From: Synergistaceae bacterium
GTDB taxonomy: Bacteria; Synergistota; Synergistia; Synergistales; Synergistaceae
Length of the DNA stretch: 6,035 nucleotides
Assembly: GCA_031290815.1 (NCBI GenBank)
Contig: JAISLO010000032.1
Coordinates: 1 to 6,035, forward strand
Reading direction: 5' to 3'
Numbering within the stretch: the stretch's first letter is position 1; every line of letters begins with the position of its first letter. The notes beneath the pieces are model-generated. The model saw only the letters and a program-made list of their open reading frames with translations, had not been told where the DNA came from and did no database searches. This document shows positions 1 through 5,475 of the stretch, in pieces. The translations under genes were made by a program, and so were the position numbers.

Positions 1-298
1 CGATATAAGTTCATCGCCTCTTCCGCGTTTTTATGGTGTCCGCCCTTCTTTGAAGGGTGTTTTTCTTATGGTCCTCATCCCTCTGTTGAACATAGTTCAG
101 GTCGAATCTCCTGAGCGACATGATGGCAAAGCGCAAATCCCCAAGCTCCGATATACCCAATGTCCACGTGTTCTCCTCCACGACCCTTTCGTTTAATATA
201 TGAAGGGATCGCAGCGAATACAGCCCGAAACAAATATTGATCACTATGATGATGGAAAAACTCAGGACCAACTTCATCTTCATACTGATATTCCTCAA
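1..298 (-). CDS. Methyl-accepting chemotaxis protein, N-terminal part, frameshifted and cut by window edge
   Basis: N-terminal part of a chemoreceptor that would sense a periplasmic ligand and signal to CheA/CheW. From the TTG start proposed here (298-296) the protein begins MRNISMKMKLVLSF, a typical MCP opening. A single TM helix follows at about residues 10-29, then the start of a four-helix-bundle-like sensor region (residues about 30-90, with LGDLRFAIMSLRRFDLNYVQ). TTG is preferred over the GTG at 307-305 because it gives the canonical opening and lies 8 nt after AGAGG. The frame stops at 13-11 after only five unrelated residues (TRKRR). One extra A in the A5 run (T5 at 28-32 on the plus strand) restores a plausible acidic helix (TIKNAEEAMNLY) that stays open to the edge. 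The gene is therefore either a slippage frameshift, a pseudogene, or carries a sequencing error. The HAMP and signalling domains lie outside the window. Family call confident; intactness unknown. Confidence 0.8.
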
Positions 299-302
299 AC
301 AT

Positions 303-311
303 ATCACCTCT
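303..311 (-). promoter_or_regulatory. Ribosome binding site supporting a TTG start for the chemoreceptor
   Basis: The minus strand reads AGAGGTGAT here, a long match to the 16S anti-Shine-Dalgarno sequence. AGAGG is followed by an 8-nt gap and then TTG at 298-296. The in-frame GTG at 307-305 lies inside the ribosome binding site itself, so it is an unlikely start. An ATG just 3' of the site (302-300) is in another frame. Confidence 0.6.
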
Positions 312-357
312 AATAATATTCTTGGTTAGGCATCTCTCCATCAAAATATGACGGCCC

Positions 358-391
358 GTTTGCGTGATCAAGCCGAGCATATCAGCGCAAC
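358..391 (-). promoter_or_regulatory. Stem-loop in the chemoreceptor 5' leader
   Basis: On the minus strand TTGCG (390-386) pairs with CGCAA (364-360) and TGAT (384-381) pairs with ATCA (368-365). This gives 9 bp with one bulged C at 385 and a 12-nt loop. If transcription starts near 395, the hairpin lies at the extreme 5' end of the mRNA, where it could protect against decay. No T-tract follows, so it is not an intrinsic terminator. I see no match to a known riboswitch consensus. Confidence 0.35.
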
Positions 392-401
392 CGTAAATAC
401 C

Positions 402-407
402 ATTATA
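402..407 (-). promoter_or_regulatory. Candidate -10 box (TATAAT) for the chemoreceptor gene
   Basis: The minus strand has a perfect TATAAT at 407-402, predicting a start near 395 and a leader of about 97 nt before the TTG codon. No recognisable TTGACA lies 16-18 bp upstream; that region (415-440) is instead a dense A/T tract that could act as an UP-type element. It does not match the flagellar sigma-28 pattern often seen before chemoreceptors. Perfect hexamers also arise by chance in AT-rich gaps. Confidence 0.45.
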
Positions 408-526
408 TCTTATTGAGTTTTAATTTTTTTAAAAATTTGAAGAGTTTGTGGGTGGGCGGACAAAGAGAGACTTATTTTGGAAATTGCCCTATATCCTGTC
501 CCAATCGTCCCGAACAGATCACCTGT

Positions 527-547
527 ACGTAAGAAACGTTTTTACGT
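527..547. repeat. 21-nt hairpin-forming inverted repeat in the intergenic gap
   Basis: ACGTAA (527-532) pairs with TTACGT (542-547). The plus-strand RNA can extend this to 9 bp through one G-U pair, leaving a 3-nt ACG loop, and the core AACGTT (535-540) is itself a palindrome. No T-run follows on either strand, so it does not look like a classical terminator. It may be an operator or a structural remnant; function unknown. Confidence 0.35.
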
Positions 548-599
548 TACAAGAAAGGCAGTGGTCTCTTAAATTGACAACAGTGTTCACCCAACAGAC

Positions 600-625
600 G
601 AGCGACGATGGATATATCGTCGCTC
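600..625 (-). terminator. 10-bp hairpin after the ABC operon, possible transcript end
   Basis: GAGCGACGAT (600-609) and ATCGTCGCTC (616-625) form a perfect 10-bp stem with a 6-nt loop, starting 48 nt past the ATPase stop codon. The sequence after it on the minus strand (GTCTGTTGGG) is only mildly T-rich. It is therefore not a textbook intrinsic terminator. A factor-assisted terminator or a 3'-end stabilising hairpin fits its position best. Confidence 0.45.
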
Positions 626-672
626 AGCAGTCCAGACTCCGCCGACACAGTCAGGCAGTGCCGGCCTCGGCT

Positions 673-1389
673 TCATAATGCTCCGGCGGCCTTTAGCGCG
701 TCGGCGTCTGTTTTGGCGTTTGCAGGCCGGCTGTTTCTGACTATCTTATTTATCCTGCCGTGGTCGAGGAAGACCGTCTTCTCGGCGAACTCAGCCACCT
801 CTGGATCATGGGTCACGACTATTATCGTGCTGCCCTCTCCGTGGAGCTTGCTTAAAATGTCCATTACGACGCCCTCGTTCGTCTCGTCAAGGTTTCCGGT
901 TGGCTCGTCGGCCAGTATCAGCCTGGGGTAATTTATCAGGGCTCGGGCTATGCAGACCCTCTGCTGCTCTCCTCCGGAGAGCTGACGCGGCAGGTGTTTC
1001 GCCCTGTCCTTCAAACCGACGCGCTCCAGAGCCTGCAGCGCCTCGTCCTCGTCTATCATGCTGTGATAGTATTGCGCCACCATCACGTTTTCCAGCGCTG
1101 TGAGATAGCTTATCAGGTGGAACTGCTGAAATATGAGGCCGATCTTGTCCCTGCGGATCGCCGTCAGCTCGGAGGGGCCAAGCTTGGAGATCTCCTGGCC
1201 GTCGAATGTGACGGAACCGTCCGTAGGTTTGTCCATACAGCCTATTATGTTCATCATCGTGGTCTTTCCTGAGCCCGACGGGCCCATTATCGCCAGCCAC
1301 TCGCCCTGTTCGACGGTCAGATCAACCTCATACAGGGCCTTGACCTGGCCGTATATCATCGAGATACCCTTCAACTCGAGTATATTCAT
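673..1389 (-). CDS. ABC transporter ATP-binding protein of the P19-type iron cluster
   Basis: Complete 238-residue cytoplasmic ATPase of the MacB/LolD-like class that powers FtsX-type permeases. All motifs are intact: Walker A GPSGSGKTT (36-44), Q-loop Gln88, signature LSGGEQQR (137-144), Walker B LILADE (157-162) with catalytic Glu162, D-loop GNLD (165-168) and H-loop His194. A short charged tail after about residue 215 is of unknown role. ATG start at 1389-1387 with AGGAG 8 nt upstream, overlapping the stop region of the preceding permease; only 13 nt separate the two genes, which suggests translational coupling. It is the last gene of the run and corresponds by position and family to Cj1663 of the C. 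jejuni P19 locus. Considered alone it could be called LolD or MacB-like; the P19/DUF2318 context argues for the iron-cluster ATPase. Confidence 0.9.
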   Translation of the reverse strand: MNILELKGISMIYGQVKALYEVDLTVEQGEWLAIMGPSGSGKTTMMNIIGCMDKPTDGSVTFDGQEISKLGPSELTAIRRDKIGLIFQQFHLISYLTALENVMVAQYYHSMIDEDEALQALERVGLKDRAKHLPRQLSGGEQQRVCIARALINYPRLILADEPTGNLDETNEGVVMDILSKLHGEGSTIIVVTHDPEVAEFAEKTVFLDHGRINKIVRNSRPANAKTDADALKAAGAL

Positions 1390-1402
1390 ACACGCATCTC
1401 CT

Positions 1403-2539
1403 CTACTCCCCGCGCAGAACCAGCGCGGGCTCCACGTCGGTCGCGCGGCGCACGGGACCGAGACACGCCGCGACCGTGACCACAGCCGAGACTGCGGCCG
1501 TCAGCGGCAGCAGCTTCCAGTCCAGGTATACGCTCCGTCCGAACACGTTCATGCTCACAGCCTGAGCGAAAAAATAGCCGCAAACGCCCCCAAACAGGCC
1601 TCCCGCCACGCCCAGGAGCAGCCCTTCGCCTATGAACTCGGCCGCGATGCTCCGGTTTCCGGCACCGATGGCTTTTTTGAGTCCGATCTCCTTCCTTCTC
1701 TCCATCACGACTGTCATCATCGTGGTGGCCACGCAGATCATCGTCAGCGCCAGGACGACCAGCGTGACCAGGAACACCAGCGACTGCAGCTTTGAAAGGA
1801 CCGCAGTCTCAGACTGAGTCACCCTCTTGACCAGGCGGGGGGAGACGCCTGGAACTTCCGCTTCTATCCTGGATACCAGTTCGCCGAGGCCCGCCTCGCT
1901 CGTCGCAACGCTTATCTCCACCACCTCGGCGGTTCCGGAGTCGCCCATCAACTCCTCCAGAGTTGGCATGTGCATGAAGATGAAAGCGTCCTCCACGCTG
2001 CCGGTCCGAACTATTCCCGACACCGTCATGTCGCGCTTGAATCTTGCGCCGGATCCGGACCGCCCGGTTATCGCGATGACCGTGCCGGGGGTGATGCGCG
2101 TGAACTCGGCTATGTCGGAGCCTATCAGGATGTCGTCGGCTCCTTTCGGCCACTCGCCGTTCACGTTCCAATACGGGCTGGTGCGGCGCACGTCGTCGAA
2201 CGAGGTTCCTGCGGCTGTATATCCCTGCATGTTGATGCGGACTATCTCATATCGATACGGCGTCATCCCGACGAGCTGTTCCTTGGGAATGAATGCCGCC
2301 GCCCTCTCGGCGTCGCTGAGCTTTACAAGCGCGTCCTCGCCGGAAGGCACCAGGATCATGTTCGCGCCATAACTTCTGAACTCCCTGCCCATCTGGCGTG
2401 GGATGTCGAAGCTGATAGCAACCATCCCGAGGAGAACCGTAGCCCCGATCGCAATGGCTATGAGCGCAACCAGCATTCTGGACCTGCGCCTGATCAGCGA
2501 ACTGACGAGCATCTTCATAAACATACGGCGTTTAGTCAT
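1403..2539 (-). CDS. FtsX/MacB-type ABC permease (second permease of the cluster)
   Basis: Complete 378-residue inner-membrane protein with the four-helix MacB/FtsX topology. TM1 is at about 22-42, followed by a large extracytoplasmic MacB-like domain (about 43-253), then TM2 254-278, TM3 304-327 and TM4 343-364. The conserved cytoplasmic segment ERRKEIGLKKAIGA (280-293) is the expected ATPase-contact region, and the C-terminus DVEPALVLRGE is typical of the family. The ATG start at 2539-2537 is preceded by GGTGAT, a moderate ribosome binding site; ATGs at codons 6 and 8 are alternatives. It lies 81 nt after the first permease and 13 nt before the ATPase. By order it matches Cj1662. Such permeases usually transmit ATPase strokes to the periplasm rather than import a solute through a channel, and no MacA-like adaptor or TolC gene is visible. 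The likely partner is the neighbouring permease as a heterodimer; this is inference. Confidence 0.87.
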   Translation of the reverse strand: MTKRRMFMKMLVSSLIRRRSRMLVALIAIAIGATVLLGMVAISFDIPRQMGREFRSYGANMILVPSGEDALVKLSDAERAAAFIPKEQLVGMTPYRYEIVRINMQGYTAAGTSFDDVRRTSPYWNVNGEWPKGADDILIGSDIAEFTRITPGTVIAITGRSGSGARFKRDMTVSGIVRTGSVEDAFIFMHMPTLEELMGDSGTAEVVEISVATSEAGLGELVSRIEAEVPGVSPRLVKRVTQSETAVLSKLQSLVFLVTLVVLALTMICVATTMMTVVMERRKEIGLKKAIGAGNRSIAAEFIGEGLLLGVAGGLFGGVCGYFFAQAVSMNVFGRSVYLDWKLLPLTAAVSAVVTVAACLGPVRRATDVEPALVLRGE

Positions 2540-2567
2540 GTGTCATCACCATTCATATCAAGTATTC

Positions 2568-2617
2568 CGGAGCGCTTCGATGCCGGAGGACCCGCCAGGA
2601 CGGCATTCCTCGCTCCG
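2568..2617 (-). repeat. Two-tier hairpin between the two permease genes
   Basis: CGGAGCG (2568-2574) pairs with CGCTCCG (2611-2617) over 7 bp. Inside it, ATGCCG (2580-2585) pairs with CGGCAT (2601-2606) over 6 bp, separated from the outer stem by small internal loops. It fills most of the 81-nt spacer between the permeases, whose neighbouring junctions are only 13-14 nt. No T-tract follows, so it probably does not terminate transcription fully. It may set an mRNA processing or stability point within the operon. Confidence 0.4.
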
Positions 2618-2620
2618 TAT

Positions 2621-3919
2621 TTATCTTCCGTGCAGCACCTCGGCTGGGCGAAGCGAGAGCAGCATCTTCATCGCAGGGAGACTGCCCGCCAGAGTCACGA
2701 CGACGACCAGAACAGCTACCATTGGAATCACCATGAGCTTCGCGTTGATCGCGGAGCCGAAGACCGTGCTGCCTATCATCTGGGCAAAGCCCAGCCCGAC
2801 AAAGTATCCGAGAACTCCTCCGGCGAAGGCCGTGATCGTTATCTCCGTCATTATCAGAAGCGAGACCTCCACCCCCGACGCCCCTACCGCTTTGAGAAGC
2901 CCGATCTCAGCGCTGCGCTCCATGACGCTGGCCGTCACGAGATTCGAAATGGCAAGCGCGGAACAGGCCAAACTCAAGATCGTGAGCAGCAGCATCAAGA
3001 GCTGAGTCTTTTGGAGTATGGCGCCCTCGGACTCCGCGACCTGAAGCACCGGCTTCGCCCTGGCGTTTGATATTACCTCCTCGATCTGATACGCTATGGA
3101 ACTTATGTATGCCGTGCAGTACCACGTGTCCCACTCGTGGCGGGACAGGCTGTTTGGGTCCTGCGCCGCGCGGCGCGCCAGGTCGTTCTCGGGCGTCGTC
3201 AGAGCGCTGACCTCCATGCTGCCCACGAGCCCAGCTTTGCCGGAAATAGCCTGCGCAAAGCGGAGCGGCACGAAGAGCCGATCGTCCTCGTTCCCGCCGC
3301 TGTGGAATATTCCCGCGACGGTCACCGTTCCGGACGACTCGGCCGCCGTTACCGAAACCGTGTCCCCCAGGCCGATGCCGAGTTTGGCGGCAAGATTCGA
3401 GCCCATCATGCCATCTGCGGAAGCGTCCGAAACTGAGTCGTCCGCCCAGCCGCCGTTCACATCCCACCATGATTTGAGGCGTTTTATGCCGGTGTCCACC
3501 GATTCACCGGTCGGGACGTCCAGGTGTTTGTCAAACCATGTGCCAGTGACGGTAGCGTCAACCTCCCGCGTCCCGCTCCCGATCGAGGCCTTGGTCTCTA
3601 GATACGGCGCGAAGTCGACTATGTTGAAGGCCCAGAATATCGTCTTTATCCTCGGCAGCTCGTCCTCAGCCAGATACTTGTCCGACACGCCGAGTCCTTC
3701 CTCGACCCCGTACAGGTCGCCCAAAATGGATGCGCCGCGCGGGACCACGCTCAGGTTGGCTCCGTATGCCTTCAGCTCCTGATTCACCTTGTCGCCCACA
3801 TCCATCATGACGTTTAGCATCGCTGTCGCGAGCGACACGCCAAGTGCCATCGTCAGGGCGATCATCGCCAGCTTGCCCCTCTGCCGCGTCAAAGCCCCCA
3901 ATAACATGCGACGAAACAT
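2621..3919 (-). CDS. FtsX/MacB-type ABC permease (first permease of the cluster)
   Basis: Complete 432-residue inner-membrane protein, the likely partner of the permease downstream. TM1 is at about 17-37, followed by a long extracytoplasmic domain (38-306), about 55 residues larger than that of its partner. TM2 307-331, TM3 355-380 and TM4 393-416 follow. MERSAEIGLLKAVGA (333-347) is the family's cytoplasmic coupling segment, and the protein ends SLRPAEVLHGR. The stretch DTWYCTAYISSIAYQIEE (264-281) just before TM2 looks characteristic of the P19-linked subfamily (from memory, not checked). ATG at 3919-3917 follows AGGGGG by about 9 nt and lies 14 nt after the DUF2318 gene stop, so the two are tightly linked. 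By order it matches Cj1661. Role in iron handling inferred from context only; generic databases might label it MacB or LolC/E-like. Confidence 0.87.
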   Translation of the reverse strand: MFRRMLLGALTRQRGKLAMIALTMALGVSLATAMLNVMMDVGDKVNQELKAYGANLSVVPRGASILGDLYGVEEGLGVSDKYLAEDELPRIKTIFWAFNIVDFAPYLETKASIGSGTREVDATVTGTWFDKHLDVPTGESVDTGIKRLKSWWDVNGGWADDSVSDASADGMMGSNLAAKLGIGLGDTVSVTAAESSGTVTVAGIFHSGGNEDDRLFVPLRFAQAISGKAGLVGSMEVSALTTPENDLARRAAQDPNSLSRHEWDTWYCTAYISSIAYQIEEVISNARAKPVLQVAESEGAILQKTQLLMLLLTILSLACSALAISNLVTASVMERSAEIGLLKAVGASGVEVSLLIMTEITITAFAGGVLGYFVGLGFAQMIGSTVFGSAINAKLMVIPMVAVLVVVVTLAGSLPAMKMLLSLRPAEVLHGR

Positions 3920-3933
3920 AAATCCATCCCCCT

Positions 3934-5193
3934 TTACTGGAACCTGCGCGCCTCAGCGGCGAGATCCTCAGTCATAATCACGAGATTGCCGCCGGTTATC
4001 TCGAACTTCAAGGGCACCGGATTGCAGCCTCCGGGCAGTCCTATCGTCGCCGTGTTCATGACCACGTCGCACAGGATGCACACTACCTGATCCTTTCTCT
4101 GGTAGTAGCCGGAAGGGCCGCAGACGTCGCACGCGTCCAGTCCCACCCCGTAAGCGACGTCGTTCTTTCTGATTATTATGTAGCGAACGTCGGTTGTCGA
4201 CGAACCGTTCTCGACCTTGTGGACGAAGCGATGCAGATTGCCGTCGTCGATTTCCTCCAGAGGGATCACTATCATGTCCCCGGTCGCCGGATATTCGACT
4301 GGAGGCGAGAGCTCAACCCTCCGATTGCTGTACGTCACCCCTACGGTCACTGTCAGAAGCGTTATGACGACGCCGAGCGCCACGGACGTGCAGAATCGGG
4401 CCTGCCTGCGCGCTCTGAACTTCATCTTTCTGACCTGAGCCGGGTTTTCCCCTACGGTCGGAGTCGTCTTGACCTTGACGTACAGAAACGCGGCGACCGC
4501 TAGAGAAATGCCGATCAGCACGTATATGAACGCGTTCGTGTTCGCCAGCGCCCACATCACCGAGCGGGTGAGCAATTTGTACCGCGGGATCAGATTGCGC
4601 CCCAGCAGTATCTGAGCTATCGTCAGGGACTCGAACGTCAGGAGGGTTATGTGAGACACAGCCCACGCTGCCAGCATCGCCCGCCGTGAGATGTTCGACG
4701 CCGCCTTGTGGAGCGCGAGGCCGGTCAGAAACGTCAGTATTATGCCGGCCGTGTAGCCGATCGCCCTGAACATGGATTCGGTGTTGAAAATCGTGTCCAT
4801 TCCAACTGCGAAATCGAATGGATAGAGCATTATATTTGGCGCGCAATAAGCGGCACCGCAAGCTATGACGAAGAAGATGAGCGCGCGCAGAATCCTTCGG
4901 TAGAGCGCGCCGGATTTCTCGGAGAAAACCCAGGGCATTGCGAGCAGCAGGGCGATTCCAAAGACCAGCGACGGGACAAGAACTCCGAGATCGTAATATT
5001 CCCGAACTGCAAACCCTGTGCTGCGCTTCAGCACGGCATATATAAAAGCGGAAATAAGCCCCAGGATGAATCCGAGGCTTATATATCGCTTTCTCTCCAA
5101 GTTGTCGGCCGAGCGCACCACAGCAAACAACAGGGCCATGGGAACGGCCATGTAAAAGGTGTTGAGCGTTATCTTGATAAGATACTCCAGCAT
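3934..5193 (-). CDS. 8-TM membrane protein with C-terminal DUF2318 cysteine domain
   Basis: Complete 419-residue protein. Eight predicted TM helices lie at about 8-27, 37-56, 68-90, 101-118, 142-162, 172-196, 217-241 and 268-287. Positive charges (RSADNLERKR, HKAASNISRR and 256-266) place both the even-numbered odd-loop pattern and the 242-266 loop inside, so the C-terminal domain (288-419) faces the periplasm. That domain carries the DUF2318 hallmark: DACDVCGPSGYYQ (353-365), CILC (372-375) and TIGLPGGCNPVPL (383-395). This gives Cys355/358, Cys372/375 and Cys390, plus His321 and His325. The family is annotated as a predicted iron-sulfur or metal-binding membrane protein, but its reaction is unproven. 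Start ATG at 5193-5191 has AGGGAG about 8 nt upstream. It stands directly after p19 and is tightly joined to the first permease, as Cj1660 is in Campylobacter. A role in metal binding or redox handling of iron delivered by P19 is inference. Confidence 0.88.
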   Translation of the reverse strand: MLEYLIKITLNTFYMAVPMALLFAVVRSADNLERKRYISLGFILGLISAFIYAVLKRSTGFAVREYYDLGVLVPSLVFGIALLLAMPWVFSEKSGALYRRILRALIFFVIACGAAYCAPNIMLYPFDFAVGMDTIFNTESMFRAIGYTAGIILTFLTGLALHKAASNISRRAMLAAWAVSHITLLTFESLTIAQILLGRNLIPRYKLLTRSVMWALANTNAFIYVLIGISLAVAAFLYVKVKTTPTVGENPAQVRKMKFRARRQARFCTSVALGVVITLLTVTVGVTYSNRRVELSPPVEYPATGDMIVIPLEEIDDGNLHRFVHKVENGSSTTDVRYIIIRKNDVAYGVGLDACDVCGPSGYYQRKDQVVCILCDVVMNTATIGLPGGCNPVPLKFEITGGNLVIMTEDLAAEARRFQ

Positions 5194-5286
5194 TTATACT
5201 CTCCCTAAAACCGCAGGCCCCATCCGCGCGCCTGATCTCTCAGGAGACAGCTCTGTGCGGAGTGGAGCCTCACGGTTCTGAGTTGT

Positions 5287-5297
5287 CATTGCCAATG
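5287..5297. repeat. 11-bp palindrome CATTGCCAATG
   Basis: Perfect 5+1+5 inverted repeat, located three bases from a second perfect 11-bp palindrome at 5301-5311, with centres 14 bp apart. Such paired palindromes suggest a protein binding site, but no known operator consensus is recognised. Confidence 0.35.
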
Positions 5298-5300
5298 TTC

Positions 5301-5311
5301 GATTTGAAATC
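5301..5311. repeat. 11-bp palindrome GATTTGAAATC (copy 1 of a recurring element)
   Basis: Perfect 5+1+5 inverted repeat. Related elements occur at 5384-5395 (GATTTGAAAATC, 5+2+5) and at 5444-5452 (TTTGAAATC, outer bases changed). Relative to the predicted start near 5405 the copies sit at about +95 to +105, +11 to +22 and -39 to -47. Their recurrence around one promoter makes an operator plausible; the regulator is unknown, and they do not resemble a standard Fur box. Confidence 0.4.
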
Positions 5312-5329
5312 AAGGACACAAATCAAGGA
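5307..5329. repeat. Tandem 10-bp repeat AAATCAAGGA
   Basis: Two exact copies, at 5307-5316 and 5320-5329, with a 13-bp period. The first copy overlaps the GATTTGAAATC palindrome. Together with the adjacent palindromes this makes a dense 43-bp repeat block (5287-5329) in the DUF2318 leader. Confidence 0.4.
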
Positions 5330-5383
5330 AGCTCCGATCTATCGCCGGTGAGAAATTCAGGCGTTTGGAGCGCAGCCCCTCAG

Positions 5384-5395
5384 GATTTGAAAATC
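5384..5395. repeat. GATTTGAAAATC inverted repeat (copy 2), just after the predicted start
   Basis: 5+2+5 inverted repeat at about +11 to +22 of the predicted transcript, a position where a bound repressor would block initiation or early elongation. It is related to the 5301-5311 palindrome by one inserted base. Confidence 0.35.
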
Positions 5396-5411
5396 TTCAT
5401 CCTTTGGGTTT

Positions 5412-5420
5412 ATTATATCA
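5412..5420 (-). promoter_or_regulatory. Extended -10 promoter for the DUF2318-ABC genes
   Basis: The minus strand reads TGATATAAT, a perfect TGN-TATAAT extended -10 element. This type can work without a good -35 box, and none is visible 16-18 bp upstream (around 5434-5441). The predicted start near 5405 gives a leader of about 212 nt before the ATG. It would allow the DUF2318-permease-permease-ATPase genes to be expressed separately from p19. Confidence 0.5.
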
Positions 5421-5443
5421 GTCCTTCCTCGAAAAAGCGCCCG

Positions 5444-5454
5444 TTTGAAATCAA
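5444..5454. repeat. TTTGAAATCAA (copy 3), upstream of the -35 region
   Basis: Identical over 11 bp to 5303-5313, forming a direct repeat 141 bp apart. It lies at about -39 to -49 from the predicted start, a typical place for an activator or the upstream half of a repression loop. Confidence 0.35.
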
Positions 5455-5475
5455 ATTGACTTGCGTACGGTCAGA

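Larger units (their letters stand above)
299..672. other. AT-rich intergenic region between the ABC operon and the chemoreceptor
   Basis: These 374 bp carry no convincing gene. They hold, in minus-strand order, a strong hairpin after the ATPase (625-600), a second hairpin (547-527), an A/T tract with local symmetry around 422-437, the candidate -10 box and a leader stem-loop. Base composition is clearly more AT-rich than the flanking genes between about 300 and 580. The short open frames here have no ribosome binding site and no recognisable protein features. Confidence 0.6.
5194..5475 (-). other. Regulatory spacer between p19 and the DUF2318 gene
   Basis: This 282-bp gap inside an otherwise compact gene run holds an extended -10 promoter (5420-5412), three GATTTGAAATC-like elements, a second 11-bp palindrome and a tandem 10-bp repeat. 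There is also a small CCTGA/TCAGG hairpin (5231-5244), and the DUF2318 ribosome binding site ends the gap. A 31-codon open frame (5289-5194) ends exactly before the DUF2318 ATG but has no good ribosome binding site. No intrinsic terminator after p19 is evident, so read-through from p19 is possible alongside the internal promoter. Confidence 0.55.

Noticed and set aside
75..380. 101-codon minus-strand frame covering the chemoreceptor start
   Set aside because: It overlaps the chemoreceptor in another frame. The chemoreceptor frame has a TM helix, sensor-domain residues and the better start, while this frame shows nothing recognisable.
299..395. Possible c-di-GMP riboswitch before the chemoreceptor
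   Set aside because: The leader contains ACGCAAAC-like bases and a stem-loop, but the conserved core and second helix of the GEMM motif are not visible and the leader is only about 97 nt.
574..579. TTGACA -35 hexamer on the plus strand
   Set aside because: No -10-like sequence occurs 16-18 bp downstream and no plus-strand gene follows.
448..678. 76-codon plus-strand frame in the intergenic gap
   Set aside because: No promoter or ribosome binding site; it runs through the 10-bp hairpin and into the end of the ATPase; no protein features.
1133..1795. Plus-strand frame of 220 codons, plus a 200-codon plus-strand frame at 2403-3005 and a 228-codon one at 3096-3782
   Set aside because: All are opposite to intact ABC genes with full motif sets and have no ribosome binding site or family features.
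1970..3070. 366-codon open frame on the plus strand
   Set aside because: It lies antisense to two clearly recognised permease genes and spans the gap between them. The composition (rich in His, Arg, Asp, Pro) is typical of a shadow frame, and no domain is recognisable.
3163..3176. 14-bp perfect palindrome GCGCCGCGCGGCGC
   Set aside because: It lies within the first permease's coding sequence and is explained by GC-rich Arg/Ala codons; no other copy or regulatory context was seen.
673..3919. Reading the ABC trio as LolCDE or MacAB
   Set aside because: The fold class is shared, but there is no MacA or lipoprotein-release context, the ATPase is separate from the permeases, and the order with P19 and DUF2318 matches a known iron locus.
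5194..5475. Fur box controlling the iron genes
   Set aside because: No stretch resembles the GATAATGATAATCATTATC pattern. The palindromes present (GATTTGAAATC, CATTGCCAATG) are different in sequence and size.
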